Source: Neohoeflea coraliihabitans (GTDB taxonomy: Bacteria; Pseudomonadota; Alphaproteobacteria; Rhizobiales; Rhizobiaceae). From it: a DNA stretch of 64,000 nt. Below are positions 27,105 to 36,914 of the stretch, piece after piece. The first letter of the stretch is position 1. Each line of letters begins with the position of its first letter. The position numbers were made by a program, and so were the translations under genes. Location: positions 937,001 through 1,001,000 of the forward strand of contig NZ_JAHWQX010000001.1 in assembly GCF_019334345.1 (NCBI RefSeq), written 5' to 3'. The notes below the pieces were generated by a model. The model worked only from the letters and a program-made list of their open reading frames with translations. It had not been told where the DNA came from and ran no database searches.

Positions 27105-28274
27105 ATGTCGCTAACGCCCGAGGTCGAAGACCTGACGCACACGGTCACGCAATGGCGCCGTCACCTGCATCAGCATCCCGAGATCCTGTATGATGTGCAT
27201 CAGACGGCCGAATTCGTCGCCACCCGGCTCAGGGAATTCGGCTGTGACGAAGTGGTGACCGGCATCGGTCGCACCGGCGTTGTCGGCCTGATTCATGGAC
27301 GCGCTGGCTCCAACGGGCCTACCGTTGGTCTGCGCGCCGACATGGATGCGCTGCCGATTACCGAATCCAGCGGTGCCGCCTGGACGTCGAAAATTCCCGG
27401 CCGCATGCATGCCTGCGGACATGATGGTCACACCGCAATGCTGCTCGGTGCCGCCAGCCAGCTGGCGCGCCAGCGCGATTTCAACGGCTCGGTCGCCGTG
27501 ATCTTCCAACCTGCTGAAGAGGGCGGCGGCGGCGGCGATGCGATGGTCAGAGACGGGTTGATGCAGCGCTTTGGCATCGAGCGGGTCTTCGGCATGCACA
27601 ATCTGCCCGGCCTTCCCGTTGGTCATTTCGCCATCCGCCCCGGCGCCATCACCGCCTCCACCGACGAATTTCGCATCGTCGTTACCGGCCGCGGCGGACA
27701 TGCCGCCATGCCGCATCTGATCAGGGATCCGATCGTCGCCGCGGCAGCCATCGTCACCTCCCTGCAGACCCTCGCCGCCCGTCAAGCGGATCCGCTCGAC
27801 TCCCTTGTCGTCTCGGTCACCCAGATAAACGGCGGTTTTGCCCACAACGTCATTCCGGAAACGGTCGAACTGTCCGGCACGGTGCGCAGCCTGACCCCGG
27901 CCATGCGCGATCTCGGCGAACAGGGACTGCGCGACATCGCCAGCGGCATCGCTGCTGCCCATGGCACGACGGCAGAGATCCACTACCAGCGAAATTATCC
28001 GGTCAGCATCAACCATGCCGCCGAGACCGAAATCGCCGGTGACAGCGCGGCGGCAATTGCCGGCGAAGAGCACCTTGACCGCGCAGTCCGCCCGATGATG
28101 GGGGGCGAGGACTTTTCCTACATGCTCGAAGCCAGGCCGGGCGCCTTCATCTTCATCGGCAATGGCGACACAGCCGGACTGCATCACCCGGCCTACGACT
28201 TCAATGATGACGTTATTCCCTGGGGCATCAGCTACTGGGTCAAGCTCGCCGCGCAAGCTCTCGCCGCGCGTTAA
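27105..28274 (+). CDS. M20 family amidohydrolase
   Basis: 389 residues from the ATG at 27105, which follows AAGGAGA. Metal-binding motifs of the M20D peptidase/amidohydrolase family: GLRADMDALP, MHACGHDGHTAML with Cys and His ligands, PAEEGGGGGDAMV with the catalytic glutamates, and GMHNLPGLPVG. A dimerisation domain lies between about 185 and 300. Relatives include hippurate hydrolase, N-acetyl-L-amino acid deacetylases and IAA-amino acid hydrolases. The substrate cannot be assigned. It precedes the tRNA gene by 55 bp and is the last ordinary gene before the adenylation cassette. Confidence 0.9.
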   Translation: MSLTPEVEDLTHTVTQWRRHLHQHPEILYDVHQTAEFVATRLREFGCDEVVTGIGRTGVVGLIHGRAGSNGPTVGLRADMDALPITESSGAAWTSKIPGRMHACGHDGHTAMLLGAASQLARQRDFNGSVAVIFQPAEEGGGGGDAMVRDGLMQRFGIERVFGMHNLPGLPVGHFAIRPGAITASTDEFRIVVTGRGGHAAMPHLIRDPIVAAAAIVTSLQTLAARQADPLDSLVVSVTQINGGFAHNVIPETVELSGTVRSLTPAMRDLGEQGLRDIASGIAAAHGTTAEIHYQRNYPVSINHAAETEIAGDSAAAIAGEEHLDRAVRPMMGGEDFSYMLEARPGAFIFIGNGDTAGLHHPAYDFNDDVIPWGISYWVKLAAQALAAR

Positions 28275-28329
28275 ACCCGCATCAGCGAGTTGAAGAGGAC
28301 CTCCGGCTTCTGTAAGGAGTTGGCCGCGT

Positions 28330-28405
28330 GGTCCCGTAGCTCAGGGGATAGAGCACAGGATTCCTAATCCTGGTGTCGCAGGTTCGAATCCTGCCGGGAT
28401 CACCA
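28330..28405 (+). tRNA. tRNA-Arg (anticodon CCT)
   Basis: A complete cloverleaf of 76 nt including an encoded CCA. Acceptor GGTCCCG pairs with CGGGATC (one G-T pair); the D stem is GCTC/GAGC; the anticodon stem CAGGA/TCCTG holds the loop TTCCTAA with CCT at 34-36; the T arm is GCAGG-TTCGAAT-CCTGC. It reads the AGG codon. The sequence just after it (28406-28470) is clearly more A+T-rich than its surroundings. Confidence 0.97.
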
Positions 28406-28503
28406 AATTTATGTATAATTCGAAATATTAAGGTAAACAAAAGGATAAAATGGAGAAGATGGCTCTGTGATGCTAGTCAAATTCCCGGCATGGGGATTTG
28501 AAT

Positions 28504-30075
28504 ATGGCAACGAACTTTAATATTTCCACAGCTTTCGGCAGAAATGCCGGACTGTTTCCTGACAACTCCGCGCTCGTGGTTGGCGCAGATCGGTTCACCT
28601 ACGGCGAACTCGCGAGCCTGGTTCAGCGCCTGGCAGGTATTCTGGCCCCGGTCCTCACCCACGGCCGCGTCGGAATTCTTGCAACGCGCAGCACCGAAGC
28701 CTGCGCCGGTATTCTTACCACCGCCTGGGCCGGCGGAACCTATGTCCCGATCGGGTTGAAACTTCCCGAAGAGCGGCTGATCGCGCTCTTCGAGATGCTG
28801 CAGCTCGACGCGCTCATTGTCGACAAGGCCGGCGAAAGGCTGCTGTCTGATACTCTCATCGCTGCCGCACCCCGACTGATCCTTGCCCCCGGAGAGACGC
28901 GCGGCGACTTCAAGGCCTTGAAGGGCAGTCTGAGTGCAACGCCGGGCCCGGCAATGCCCACGCCGGTAAAGGTCGGGCCCTCGCACACGGCCTATATCGA
29001 ATTCACCTCCGGCACGACGGGCACGCCGAAAGGCGTCATGGTCTCCGCCGGCGCCGTCGCCGCTTATCTCGAGGCGATGCACACCTGGTACGACTTCGGG
29101 CCGGAAGATCGCGCCGCAGAAACCTGCGACATCACCTTCGATCTGTCGGTCCATAACATGTTGACGACATGGAAGGCCGGGGCGGAGCTGCATATCATGC
29201 GGCCCTTGGACATGATCGCGCCAGCGCGCTTCGTCAATTCCCATCGCATCACCACATGGCTGTCGGTCCCCTCAGTGGTCGCCATGACCCGTAAAACCGG
29301 CGGCTTGTCGCCAAGCAGCATGCGGACACTGAGGATCTCGCTGTTTTGCGGAGAACCGCTGCCCGCATCGGCGGCCCGGGCCTGGGCCGAGGCAGCGCCG
29401 AACAGCGTGATCGACAATATCTATGGCCCGACGGAGGCGACGATCGCCTGTCTGCGGCAGACCTGGAGCGCCGGCGGGCGGGAGACGGCCTCGCGCGCGA
29501 TCGTTGCGATCGGCCAGCCCTATCCCGCCATGCAGGCCGAAATTGTCGATCCTGAAGGTCGTCCCGTCGAGGATGGCACCGCTGGGGAAATCGCTCTGGC
29601 CGGGGCGCAACTGGCGGATGGATATTTTCAACAGCCCGAGCTCACGGCTGCGCGCTTTCCCACACGTGAGGGCACGCGCTGGTACCTCACCGGCGATCGC
29701 GGCTACCGCGATCCCGATGGTGTCTTCCATCACCTTGGCCGGCTCGACAACCAGATCAAGCTGCATGGGCATCGCATCGAACTCGAGGAAATCGACACCC
29801 ATCTGCGTGCTGCCACGGCAACCGAGATGGCCGTCGTCGTGGCCTGGCCGCTAAGCCATGGATCAGCCGAGGGCCTGGTAGGCTTTTACGCCGCTGCGCC
29901 GCACGACGGAAAGCAGATCCGGGAACGCCTCGCATTGGTTCTGCCCCCGCACATGATTCCGGACCGTTTCGAGGCCATCGAAACCATGCCTCTCAATGCC
30001 AATGGCAAAATCGACCGCAATGCCCTGTTCCGCCGGTTGGAAGCCGGCGAAGTTGAGCTGGAGCGCGCATCATGA
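28504..30075 (+). CDS. Amino-acid adenylating enzyme, DltA-like
   Basis: 523 residues from the ATG at 28504, seven bases after GGGGA. Adenylation-domain core motifs are complete: A3 FTSGTTGTPKG (from 167), A4 FDLSV (212-216), A5 YGPTEA (from 307), A7/A8 TGDRGYRDPDG and GRLDNQIKLHGHRIELEEID (about 396-430), and A10 NGKIDR with Lys502. Asp213 corresponds to the residue that binds the alpha-amino group in amino-acid-activating domains, and the local FDLSV resembles DltA. It is a stand-alone enzyme with no fused carrier. It probably activates an amino acid as the adenylate and loads it on the carrier protein encoded at 31559. It overlaps the membrane-protein gene by 4 bp. The substrate is unknown. 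Confidence 0.85.
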   Translation: MATNFNISTAFGRNAGLFPDNSALVVGADRFTYGELASLVQRLAGILAPVLTHGRVGILATRSTEACAGILTTAWAGGTYVPIGLKLPEERLIALFEMLQLDALIVDKAGERLLSDTLIAAAPRLILAPGETRGDFKALKGSLSATPGPAMPTPVKVGPSHTAYIEFTSGTTGTPKGVMVSAGAVAAYLEAMHTWYDFGPEDRAAETCDITFDLSVHNMLTTWKAGAELHIMRPLDMIAPARFVNSHRITTWLSVPSVVAMTRKTGGLSPSSMRTLRISLFCGEPLPASAARAWAEAAPNSVIDNIYGPTEATIACLRQTWSAGGRETASRAIVAIGQPYPAMQAEIVDPEGRPVEDGTAGEIALAGAQLADGYFQQPELTAARFPTREGTRWYLTGDRGYRDPDGVFHHLGRLDNQIKLHGHRIELEEIDTHLRAATATEMAVVVAWPLSHGSAEGLVGFYAAAPHDGKQIRERLALVLPPHMIPDRFEAIETMPLNANGKIDRNALFRRLEAGEVELERAS

Positions 30076-31559
30076 CCTCTCTGGACGCACTGCAACCCAC
30101 CGGTCCCTCAAGCCTCAACCCCCTGTACTGGCGGCAAAGATGGCTTGACATGGACAAGAACGAGAAGGTGCTGCGCTGGGCACAGAGCCTGTGGGGTCAG
30201 GGGATCCTGCATGCCGCGTTCATCGGCTTGCTGCTGAGCCTTCCCGTGGTGCGCGACAAGCACTTCGTACTCATCGCGTTCGCCCTTGTCCTGTGCGCTG
30301 TATTTCCGGCCCGGCGAATGCTGCTGCTGACCGGAGTGGGAGCCGTCTATTTCCTATTGCGTCCTCTCAAGCAGGAACACCACTACGCGTTCTATGACGC
30401 CGTGTGGGGATCGTTTGGCACAAAAGTGCCTGCCGATGCGGGTTTCGTCGGTTTCGGGCTGATCTTCATCGTCTTCGCCTTTGCGATGATCACCAATCAG
30501 AAGTCTCGCCGGATCGGGCTCATTGCCAGGCATCCGGTATGGTTCATGCTTGCCTTGGCAACGGGCCTGTCGGCCGCGACGATCGCTCTTCCGCAGGCGC
30601 ACCCGCTTTTTGCCGCCTCCTGGATTTCCGTGGGCTACCTGACCGGATCGTTCTTTTTCCTCGGTTACATCCTGCTGGATGCCCGCGCCAAGAGCGCCCT
30701 GCCGGCCTATCAGCAGCTGGGCTTCCTTCGCCCCGTATGGGCTGCCGGTTCGGTTCCCTTGAAGGGGCCCGCCTTCTTCCGGAAGTTCGAAGCCAAGAAC
30801 AGCGTCGAACTGGCAGCAGCTCGATTGAAAGCGGTCAAACTGCTGGTCTGGGCCGCAATTCTCTTCGGCATCGGCGAGCTTCTCTTTGAGCACATGCTGT
30901 TCGGTACTTTAAATATCCCGCATCTTGAAACGGCGATCCCGGCCATTGCGGCAGGCGCGCAGGAAACTCTCGCCGCTCGCTGGCTGATCCTCGGCGTCAC
31001 CTTCGCGGCGGAACTCGTCGCCTTCGCCGTAGCCATCCATGTGTTTGTGGCCGTGATCCGCATGGCCGGTTTCGGCATACCTCGCGGCATGGCACGACCG
31101 CTCTCCTCGCGCACAATGTCGGAGTTCTGGTCGCGCTACCTGTTTTATTTCAAGGAACTGTTGGCCGATTTCTTCTTCTATCCGACCTTCCAGCGGTGCT
31201 TCAAGAAATACCCCCGGCTGCGGCTCGCCTTCGCCACCTTCATGGCCGCATTCGTCGGCAATGTGCTGTTCGACCTGATCAGCGATGCGCCAGCCTTTGC
31301 GATCAACGGCTTCATCGACACAGTCGACAACTACTATTCCTATGTCATCTACGCCGCGGCCCTGACCGCTGGTCTGATCTGGTCGCAGCTTTTCCAGAAA
31401 CGGACGACAACCAGGGATGGCTGGTTGCGCCACGACGTGGTGCCGCGGGTCCAGGTCATCCTCTTCTTTGCCCTTCTTCAGGTGTTCGACAACCACAGTG
31501 GTCTTGTCGACATTGAAGATCGCATTTCCTTTTTCGCCAGCTTGTTTGGAGTATCGTGA
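30072..31559 (+). CDS. Polytopic membrane protein, possible degenerate MBOAT (DltB-position)
   Basis: 495 residues with about eleven predicted membrane segments. It sits exactly where DltB sits in dlt operons and overlaps both neighbours. The segment from about 343 (PLSSRTMSEFWSRY, then FKELLADFFFYPTF) recalls the MBOAT pattern with FWRRWH and a following Y.P. However, the first conserved histidine is replaced (WSRYLFYF), and the later GLWHG-like box reads AAFVGNVLFD (about 392-401). Both histidines expected of MBOAT acyltransferases are therefore missing in this reading. The homology is a weak, by-eye judgement. It could be a transporter, a scaffold or an altered transferase. Confidence 0.6.
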   Translation: MTSLDALQPTGPSSLNPLYWRQRWLDMDKNEKVLRWAQSLWGQGILHAAFIGLLLSLPVVRDKHFVLIAFALVLCAVFPARRMLLLTGVGAVYFLLRPLKQEHHYAFYDAVWGSFGTKVPADAGFVGFGLIFIVFAFAMITNQKSRRIGLIARHPVWFMLALATGLSAATIALPQAHPLFAASWISVGYLTGSFFFLGYILLDARAKSALPAYQQLGFLRPVWAAGSVPLKGPAFFRKFEAKNSVELAAARLKAVKLLVWAAILFGIGELLFEHMLFGTLNIPHLETAIPAIAAGAQETLAARWLILGVTFAAELVAFAVAIHVFVAVIRMAGFGIPRGMARPLSSRTMSEFWSRYLFYFKELLADFFFYPTFQRCFKKYPRLRLAFATFMAAFVGNVLFDLISDAPAFAINGFIDTVDNYYSYVIYAAALTAGLIWSQLFQKRTTTRDGWLRHDVVPRVQVILFFALLQVFDNHSGLVDIEDRISFFASLFGVS

Positions 31560-31810
31560 TGACGTCAGTGAATATTGAAACCGTGCGCGGCACCATCGCG
31601 GAGATGCTCGCGGCACGCGATCAGGAGGCCGATTTCGCCGACGACGAGTCCCTGTTCGACAGCGGCCGGCTGGATTCGATCGCCGCTGTCAATCTGCTGC
31701 TGGCGCTGGAAAACGACTATGGCGTCGATCTGAGCGATCCGGACTTCAACGTCTCGCAGATCGACACGCTGCAGGAAATCGTTCAACTGGTCTCGACCCA
31801 TCAATCATAG
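31559..31810 (+). CDS. Acyl/aminoacyl carrier protein (DltC-like)
   Basis: 83 residues. A four-helix carrier fold with the phosphopantetheine attachment serine in GRLDSIAAVNLLLALE (about residue 39), preceded by DESLFDSG. The ATG at 31559 shares its first base with the stop of the membrane-protein gene; a GTG at 31556 is an alternative start. It should carry the aminoacyl group made by the adenylating enzyme 1.5 kb upstream on a thioester. It is not the fatty-acid AcpP, whose motif and neighbours (fabD, fabG, fabF) are absent. No phosphopantetheinyl transferase gene is in the window. Confidence 0.88.
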   Translation: MTSVNIETVRGTIAEMLAARDQEADFADDESLFDSGRLDSIAAVNLLLALENDYGVDLSDPDFNVSQIDTLQEIVQLVSTHQS

Positions 31811-31833
31811 GGACTGCGAGGGACACGGCAGCC

Positions 31834-32070
31834 TCACATTCCTGCCATGTAACCGGGACCGACGCGATTCCATGGCGCCCCTTCGTTCGTCAGTTCCACA
31901 ACCGCCTGTTCGAGCGCCAGATCCAGGGCCAGCAGGCCTTGATAGGCATCGCCCTGTGGCGTCAGTTTGCGCAGCAATGCCATCAGCGCCACATGTGCCG
32001 CTTCGGCCTGGTCAAGAAATTCGGCTTTTTCGGCAGCGCTCAGAGCCACCCGGCGTTTGTATCGTCTCAT
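31834..32070 (-). CDS. Hypothetical protein, 78 residues
   Basis: Starts MRRYKRRVALSAAEKAEFL at 32070, six bases after GGGG; an ATG four codons upstream is possible. The protein is mostly helical (about 10-62), with a basic N terminus, then ends GAPWNRVGPGYMAGM. No family was recognised. It is on the strand opposite to the adenylation cassette and converges with it 23 bp away. It appears coding from the Shine-Dalgarno spacing and a helical amphipathic pattern, but this is modest evidence. Confidence 0.55.
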   Translation of the reverse strand: MRRYKRRVALSAAEKAEFLDQAEAAHVALMALLRKLTPQGDAYQGLLALDLALEQAVVELTNEGAPWNRVGPGYMAGM

Positions 32071-32246
32071 CGGCAACCCCATGCGCCGACACTCCGAACT
32101 TGCGTCGCAGCGTTGGCGGAATCACCGTCCCCGGCAGGACTCTTCGCCTATCCGCAATTCCCCTGTCAATTTTAGGGAACGCTCCAATATTACCTGCAAA
32201 TTTTCGGGGTATGAGGACACGGAAGCACGCCAGCCCGCGTTAAAAA

Positions 32247-33023
32247 TCAGCGCCAGTCCCGCAGCCAGGCAAGGCTGTCCTCCGTTGCGCCGGCCGGCCT
32301 GTACTCGGCGCCGAAAAAGCCGGCGTGGCCCGCATCGCGCAACTGCCGCAGCAACCAGCCATAGGCGATTTCCCCCTGATCCGGCGCGCCGCGGCCCGGA
32401 ACCGCGGCAAACTGCACGTGACGGATCAGCGCGTGGTGACGACGGTAGCGCGCCAGCACATTGCCGCCTTCGATCTGCACGTGATAGCAGTCAAACAGCA
32501 GGCCGAGATTGTCCGCCGCAATACGCTCCATCAGGGCAGCAGCCTGCTCCGGCCGCCGAAGAAAGTAGCCCGGCGCATCGCCATCATTGATCGGCTCGAT
32601 CAACACCGTCACGCCGTAAGCTGCGGCCCGCCGGCAGGCTTCGCTCAGATTGGCGATGAAGCAATCGGCCGCCTTTTGCCCCGCAGCTCCATCCCGTTCC
32701 GCCCGGCCAGCCATGGCGTGGATCATGCCGCAGCCGATCGCCACCGCATAGTCGAGCGCCTGATCGAATCCGGCCAGCGCCTCCGCCTCGCGCCCCGGCA
32801 CCGCAAATAGGCCGAATTCGCCTTGCGCCACGCTGCCACGCGGCGTGTTCAGAGAGAGCATCGGAATCTGCGCCGCTTCGAGCGCTTTTTTCAGCTGCGC
32901 CGCCGGAGTGGCGTAGGGCCAGTGCGCTTCCACGGCAGGAAAGCCGCATGCGGCCGCGCGACCCACGGCCTCCGGCAATTCCAGCTCGGTAAAAAGGAAC
33001 CCCAAATTCGCCGAAAATTTCAT
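32247..33023 (-). CDS. Hydroxypyruvate isomerase-like TIM-barrel protein
   Basis: 258 residues in the AP-endonuclease-2/xylose-isomerase-like TIM-barrel family. The N terminus MKFSANLGFLFTE and the pattern GFPAVEAHWPY, then LNTPRGS, VLIEPINDGDAPGYFL with a metal-ligand glutamate, LLFDCYHVQIEGG and FGAEYRP follow the Hyi/OtnI group. These enzymes interconvert hydroxypyruvate and tartronate semialdehyde or related 2-oxo sugars acids. It stands divergent from dxr by about 160 bp with no glyoxylate genes beside it, so the substrate is open. Confidence 0.85.
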   Translation of the reverse strand: MKFSANLGFLFTELELPEAVGRAAACGFPAVEAHWPYATPAAQLKKALEAAQIPMLSLNTPRGSVAQGEFGLFAVPGREAEALAGFDQALDYAVAIGCGMIHAMAGRAERDGAAGQKAADCFIANLSEACRRAAAYGVTVLIEPINDGDAPGYFLRRPEQAAALMERIAADNLGLLFDCYHVQIEGGNVLARYRRHHALIRHVQFAAVPGRGAPDQGEIAYGWLLRQLRDAGHAGFFGAEYRPAGATEDSLAWLRDWR

Positions 33024-33185
33024 AGGTCCATCCCCTGCTGTTGACCTGCCGGGCCCGGAGAGGGATTAAGTGCAACCGCCAACCTGCCATCGGAACGTGT
33101 CTTTGCCCAGCCGCCGCAAAATTGCAATTGCCTTGTCACCAGCTGCCAAAAGCGATTGCAGGTGCCAGCAGAGAAAGCATTGCCG

Positions 33186-34349
33186 ATGACCCGCCGCCTC
33201 TCCGTTCTCGGATCAACAGGGTCGATCGGCCGCTCGACTCTCGATGTGGTTGCCCACATGGGCGGATCCGAGAGCTGCGACATCGTTGCCCTGACCGGCC
33301 ACGACAACATCGACCTTCTGGCCATGCAGGCGAAGCGCCACAATGCCCGCCTGGCGGTGACCTCCAACCCCCGGCGCTACGGCGAGCTCAAGGCAGCCCT
33401 TGCAGGAAGCGGTATCGAGGTGGGCGCCGGTCCGGAGGCGCTGATCGAGGCAGCTTCGCAGCCCGCCGACATCGTCATGGCCGGTATCGTCGGCATTGCC
33501 GGATTGGCACCGACGCTCGCCGCTGCGTCCACCGGCGCGGATATCGCGCTCGCCAACAAGGAATGTCTCGTCTGTGCCGGCAACCTCTTTCTGGTGGCCA
33601 TTGCCAGCGGCGGCGGCCGCCTGCTGCCGGTCGATTCCGAGCACAATGCGATTTTTCAGGTCCTGGAGACCGATCAGCGGCACGCGGTCGAGCGCATCAT
33701 CCTGACGGCCTCGGGCGGCCCCTTTCGCACGCTCTCGCGCTCTGACATGGCCGGCGTCACACCGAAAGATGCAGCAGCGCATCCCAACTGGTCGATGGGT
33801 CTGAAGATCTCGATCGACAGCGCTTCGATGTTCAACAAGGCCCTGGAGATGATCGAAGCGCACTACCTCTTCGACATGCCGCCGGATGCCATCGAGGTCA
33901 TTGTCCACCCGCAATCCATCATTCATTCCATGGTCGGCTACAGCGACGGGTCGGTTCTGGCCCAGCTCGGCGCTCCGGATATGCGTACGGCTATCGGCTA
34001 CGCCCTGGGATATCCGCGCCGGCTCGCCCTGCCGGTCGAGCGTCTCGATTTCGCAAAGCTCGCCCGTCTGGATTTTCATGCCATTGATGCCGAGAGGTTT
34101 CCGGCCATCGATCTGGCGCGGCGCGCCATGCGGCACGGTCATGCCCAGGGCGCCGTTCTGAATGGCGCCAAGGAAGCGGCCCTGGACGCCTTCATAGCCG
34201 GTCGCATCGGATTTCTCGACATGGTGGACATCGTCGACCAGGTCATGGATCATTTGACCGACTTCGCCGAACCTCCGGCGATCGAAGCCGTCTTCGAGGC
34301 CGACCGCGCCGCCCGTGATCAGGCCGAGCGCTTGATTGCTGCCCTGTAA
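33186..34349 (+). CDS. dxr: 1-deoxy-D-xylulose 5-phosphate reductoisomerase
   Basis: 387 residues from the ATG at 33186 (MTRRLSVLGSTGSIG). NADPH-binding GSTGSIG is at the N terminus. LANKECLVCAG, LPVDSEHNAIFQ with metal-binding Asp and Glu, and TASGGPFRTL with the substrate loop are all intact. HPNWSMGLKISIDSASMFNK completes the active site. The enzyme makes 2-C-methyl-D-erythritol 4-phosphate, the committed step of the MEP isoprenoid pathway. It appears monocistronic. The 150 bp to the response-regulator gene contain no convincing terminator. Confidence 0.96.
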   Translation: MTRRLSVLGSTGSIGRSTLDVVAHMGGSESCDIVALTGHDNIDLLAMQAKRHNARLAVTSNPRRYGELKAALAGSGIEVGAGPEALIEAASQPADIVMAGIVGIAGLAPTLAAASTGADIALANKECLVCAGNLFLVAIASGGGRLLPVDSEHNAIFQVLETDQRHAVERIILTASGGPFRTLSRSDMAGVTPKDAAAHPNWSMGLKISIDSASMFNKALEMIEAHYLFDMPPDAIEVIVHPQSIIHSMVGYSDGSVLAQLGAPDMRTAIGYALGYPRRLALPVERLDFAKLARLDFHAIDAERFPAIDLARRAMRHGHAQGAVLNGAKEAALDAFIAGRIGFLDMVDIVDQVMDHLTDFAEPPAIEAVFEADRAARDQAERLIAAL

Positions 34350-34499
34350 AAACCCCATTTCCGCTGCATGCAGGCGAAAATATGAGGGTCCGCGCCTTCA
34401 GGTCGAATATCCACCGCCGTTCTGATAGTCTAGAGCAATCGGCATGGTTGCGGACAGAACCGGCGCGACATGCGCCCGAGGGGGCCGGGAGACACATAA

Positions 34500-35000
34500 A
34501 TGCAGACGATCAATCTGAAGCCCGTCCGAAACCAGTGCTCGGTTCTGGTGATCGAAGATGAACCGCTTGTGGGCTTTGATCTCGTTGAAACACTGAATGA
34601 TCACGGTTTTCGTGCCGACGGGCCGGCCCGCTCCGTCGAACAGGCCTATCAGTTCATCGACAGCCTTGATCCGGCGATCTGCATCCTCGACGTCAATCTG
34701 GCCGGCCATGAGACCAGCATGCCAATCGCCACACGATTGACCGAGGAAAACCGCTGCTTTGTCTTTTTGACCGGCTACAGTGCGGGCGGCACGCCGGAAC
34801 TTGATGCCTTTCCCGACATTCCGCGTTTGTCCAAGCCCGTCGATGAGACAGCGCTGATCGAGATGCTCGACAGATTGTGTCCCACTGAAAATGACGAAAC
34901 TGCCAAGTCATTGTCGACGTCGGGTGCCGAGAACGCCGCGAATCTGGACGCCCTGTCCCGGCCGCCGCATGGTTCCGAGCCTACGCCAGATGGCAACTGA
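34500..35000 (+). CDS. Single-domain response regulator
   Basis: 166 residues. A CheY-like receiver domain covers about 10-125: acidic pocket VIEDEPLVG (Glu19, Asp20), phosphoacceptor Asp64 in CILDVNLAG, Thr in FLTGY, and Lys in LSKPVDE. There is no output domain; a short polar C-terminal tail rich in Ser, Ala and Pro follows. In Rhizobiales such proteins usually pair with HWE/HisKA_2 kinases, and one such kinase lies at 47711-48883, but pairing is only a guess. The last 20 bp overlap the 3' end of dppF on the other strand. Confidence 0.9.
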   Translation: MQTINLKPVRNQCSVLVIEDEPLVGFDLVETLNDHGFRADGPARSVEQAYQFIDSLDPAICILDVNLAGHETSMPIATRLTEENRCFVFLTGYSAGGTPELDAFPDIPRLSKPVDETALIEMLDRLCPTENDETAKSLSTSGAENAANLDALSRPPHGSEPTPDGN

Positions 35001-35921
35001 CCAGCCGACCTGCCACATCTCGCAGATGCGGCACATCGACCGCGCAATTGGGAACGGCGATCGGGCAGCGCGGATGAAACGCGCAGCCTGAAGGTATGGC
35101 CAGCGGCGACGGCAATTCCCCCTCAAGCCGGACCCGTTGCTGCTTGCGCGAGGGATCGGCCACGGGTGTCGCTGACAGCAGGGCCTGCGTATAGGGGTGG
35201 CGCGGGTCGGCAAACACCGTTGCCGCATCACCTTTTTCCACCGCCAGCCCCAGATACATCACCATCACCTCGTCGGCGATGTGCTTGACCACCGACAGAT
35301 CGTGGCTGATGAAAAGATAGGCGAGCCCGAACTCCTGCTGCAGATCGATCAAGAGGTTCAGCACCTGGGCCTGAATCGACAGGTCAAGCGCCGAGACCGG
35401 CTCGTCCAGAACCAGTATCTTGGGATTGAGCATCAATGCCCTGGCGATCGCGATACGCTGGCGCTGTCCGCCGGAAAACATGTGCGGGAAGCGATCGTAA
35501 TGTTCGGGGCGCAGGCCGACGCGCTCCATCATCGCCTTGGCTTTTTCCCGGCGCTGACGCGCCGAAGTGCTCGAATTGACCTTCAGCGGCTCTTCAAGGA
35601 TGGCGCCGATCTTCTGTCGCGGATTGAGCGAGCCATAGGGGTTCTGGAACACGATCTGCACGGTCTGGCGCAGGGCCCGGTCTGCAGGATCGGCGGCCCG
35701 GCCGTCGATCAGCAATTGCCCGTCCGTCGGCTCCTCGATCATCGTCACAAGCCGCGCCAGGGTCGACTTGCCACAGCCGGACTCGCCAACCACCGCCAGC
35801 GTTCGTCCCGGCTCGAGGGAAAAGCTCACCCCGTTCAACGCCTTGACGATGTCCGGACGCCCGAACACACCTTTGCGCACTTCATAATGGCGACACAGAT
35901 CGGTGGCCTCGAGAAGAGCGC

Positions 35922-35925
<4 letters not shown>
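34981..35925 (-). CDS. dppF: Dipeptide ABC transporter ATP-binding protein DppF
   Basis: 314 residues. ABC ATPase with Walker A GESGCGKST, signature FSGGQRQRIAIARAL, Walker B ILVLDEPVSALD, and the C-terminal oligopeptide-binding extension ending in FHPRCPIAVPNCAVD, which is typical of the Opp/Dpp family and may bind iron-sulfur in some members. One of two ATPases of the importer; overlaps dppD by 4 bp and is the last gene of the dppABCDF operon. Confidence 0.93.
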
Positions 35926-36911
<986 letters not shown>

Positions 36912-36914
36912 CTC

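Noticed and set aside
31811-32246. Searched for a duplicate of the tRNA-Arg 3' end as an att site beyond the cassette
   Set aside because: Only short chance matches such as CCGGGA were found, and no integrase gene is present.
33090-33120. GGAAC in the dxr/hyi intergenic region as a possible EcfG promoter
   Set aside because: The bases 16-17 nt downstream are CCGC, not CGTT.
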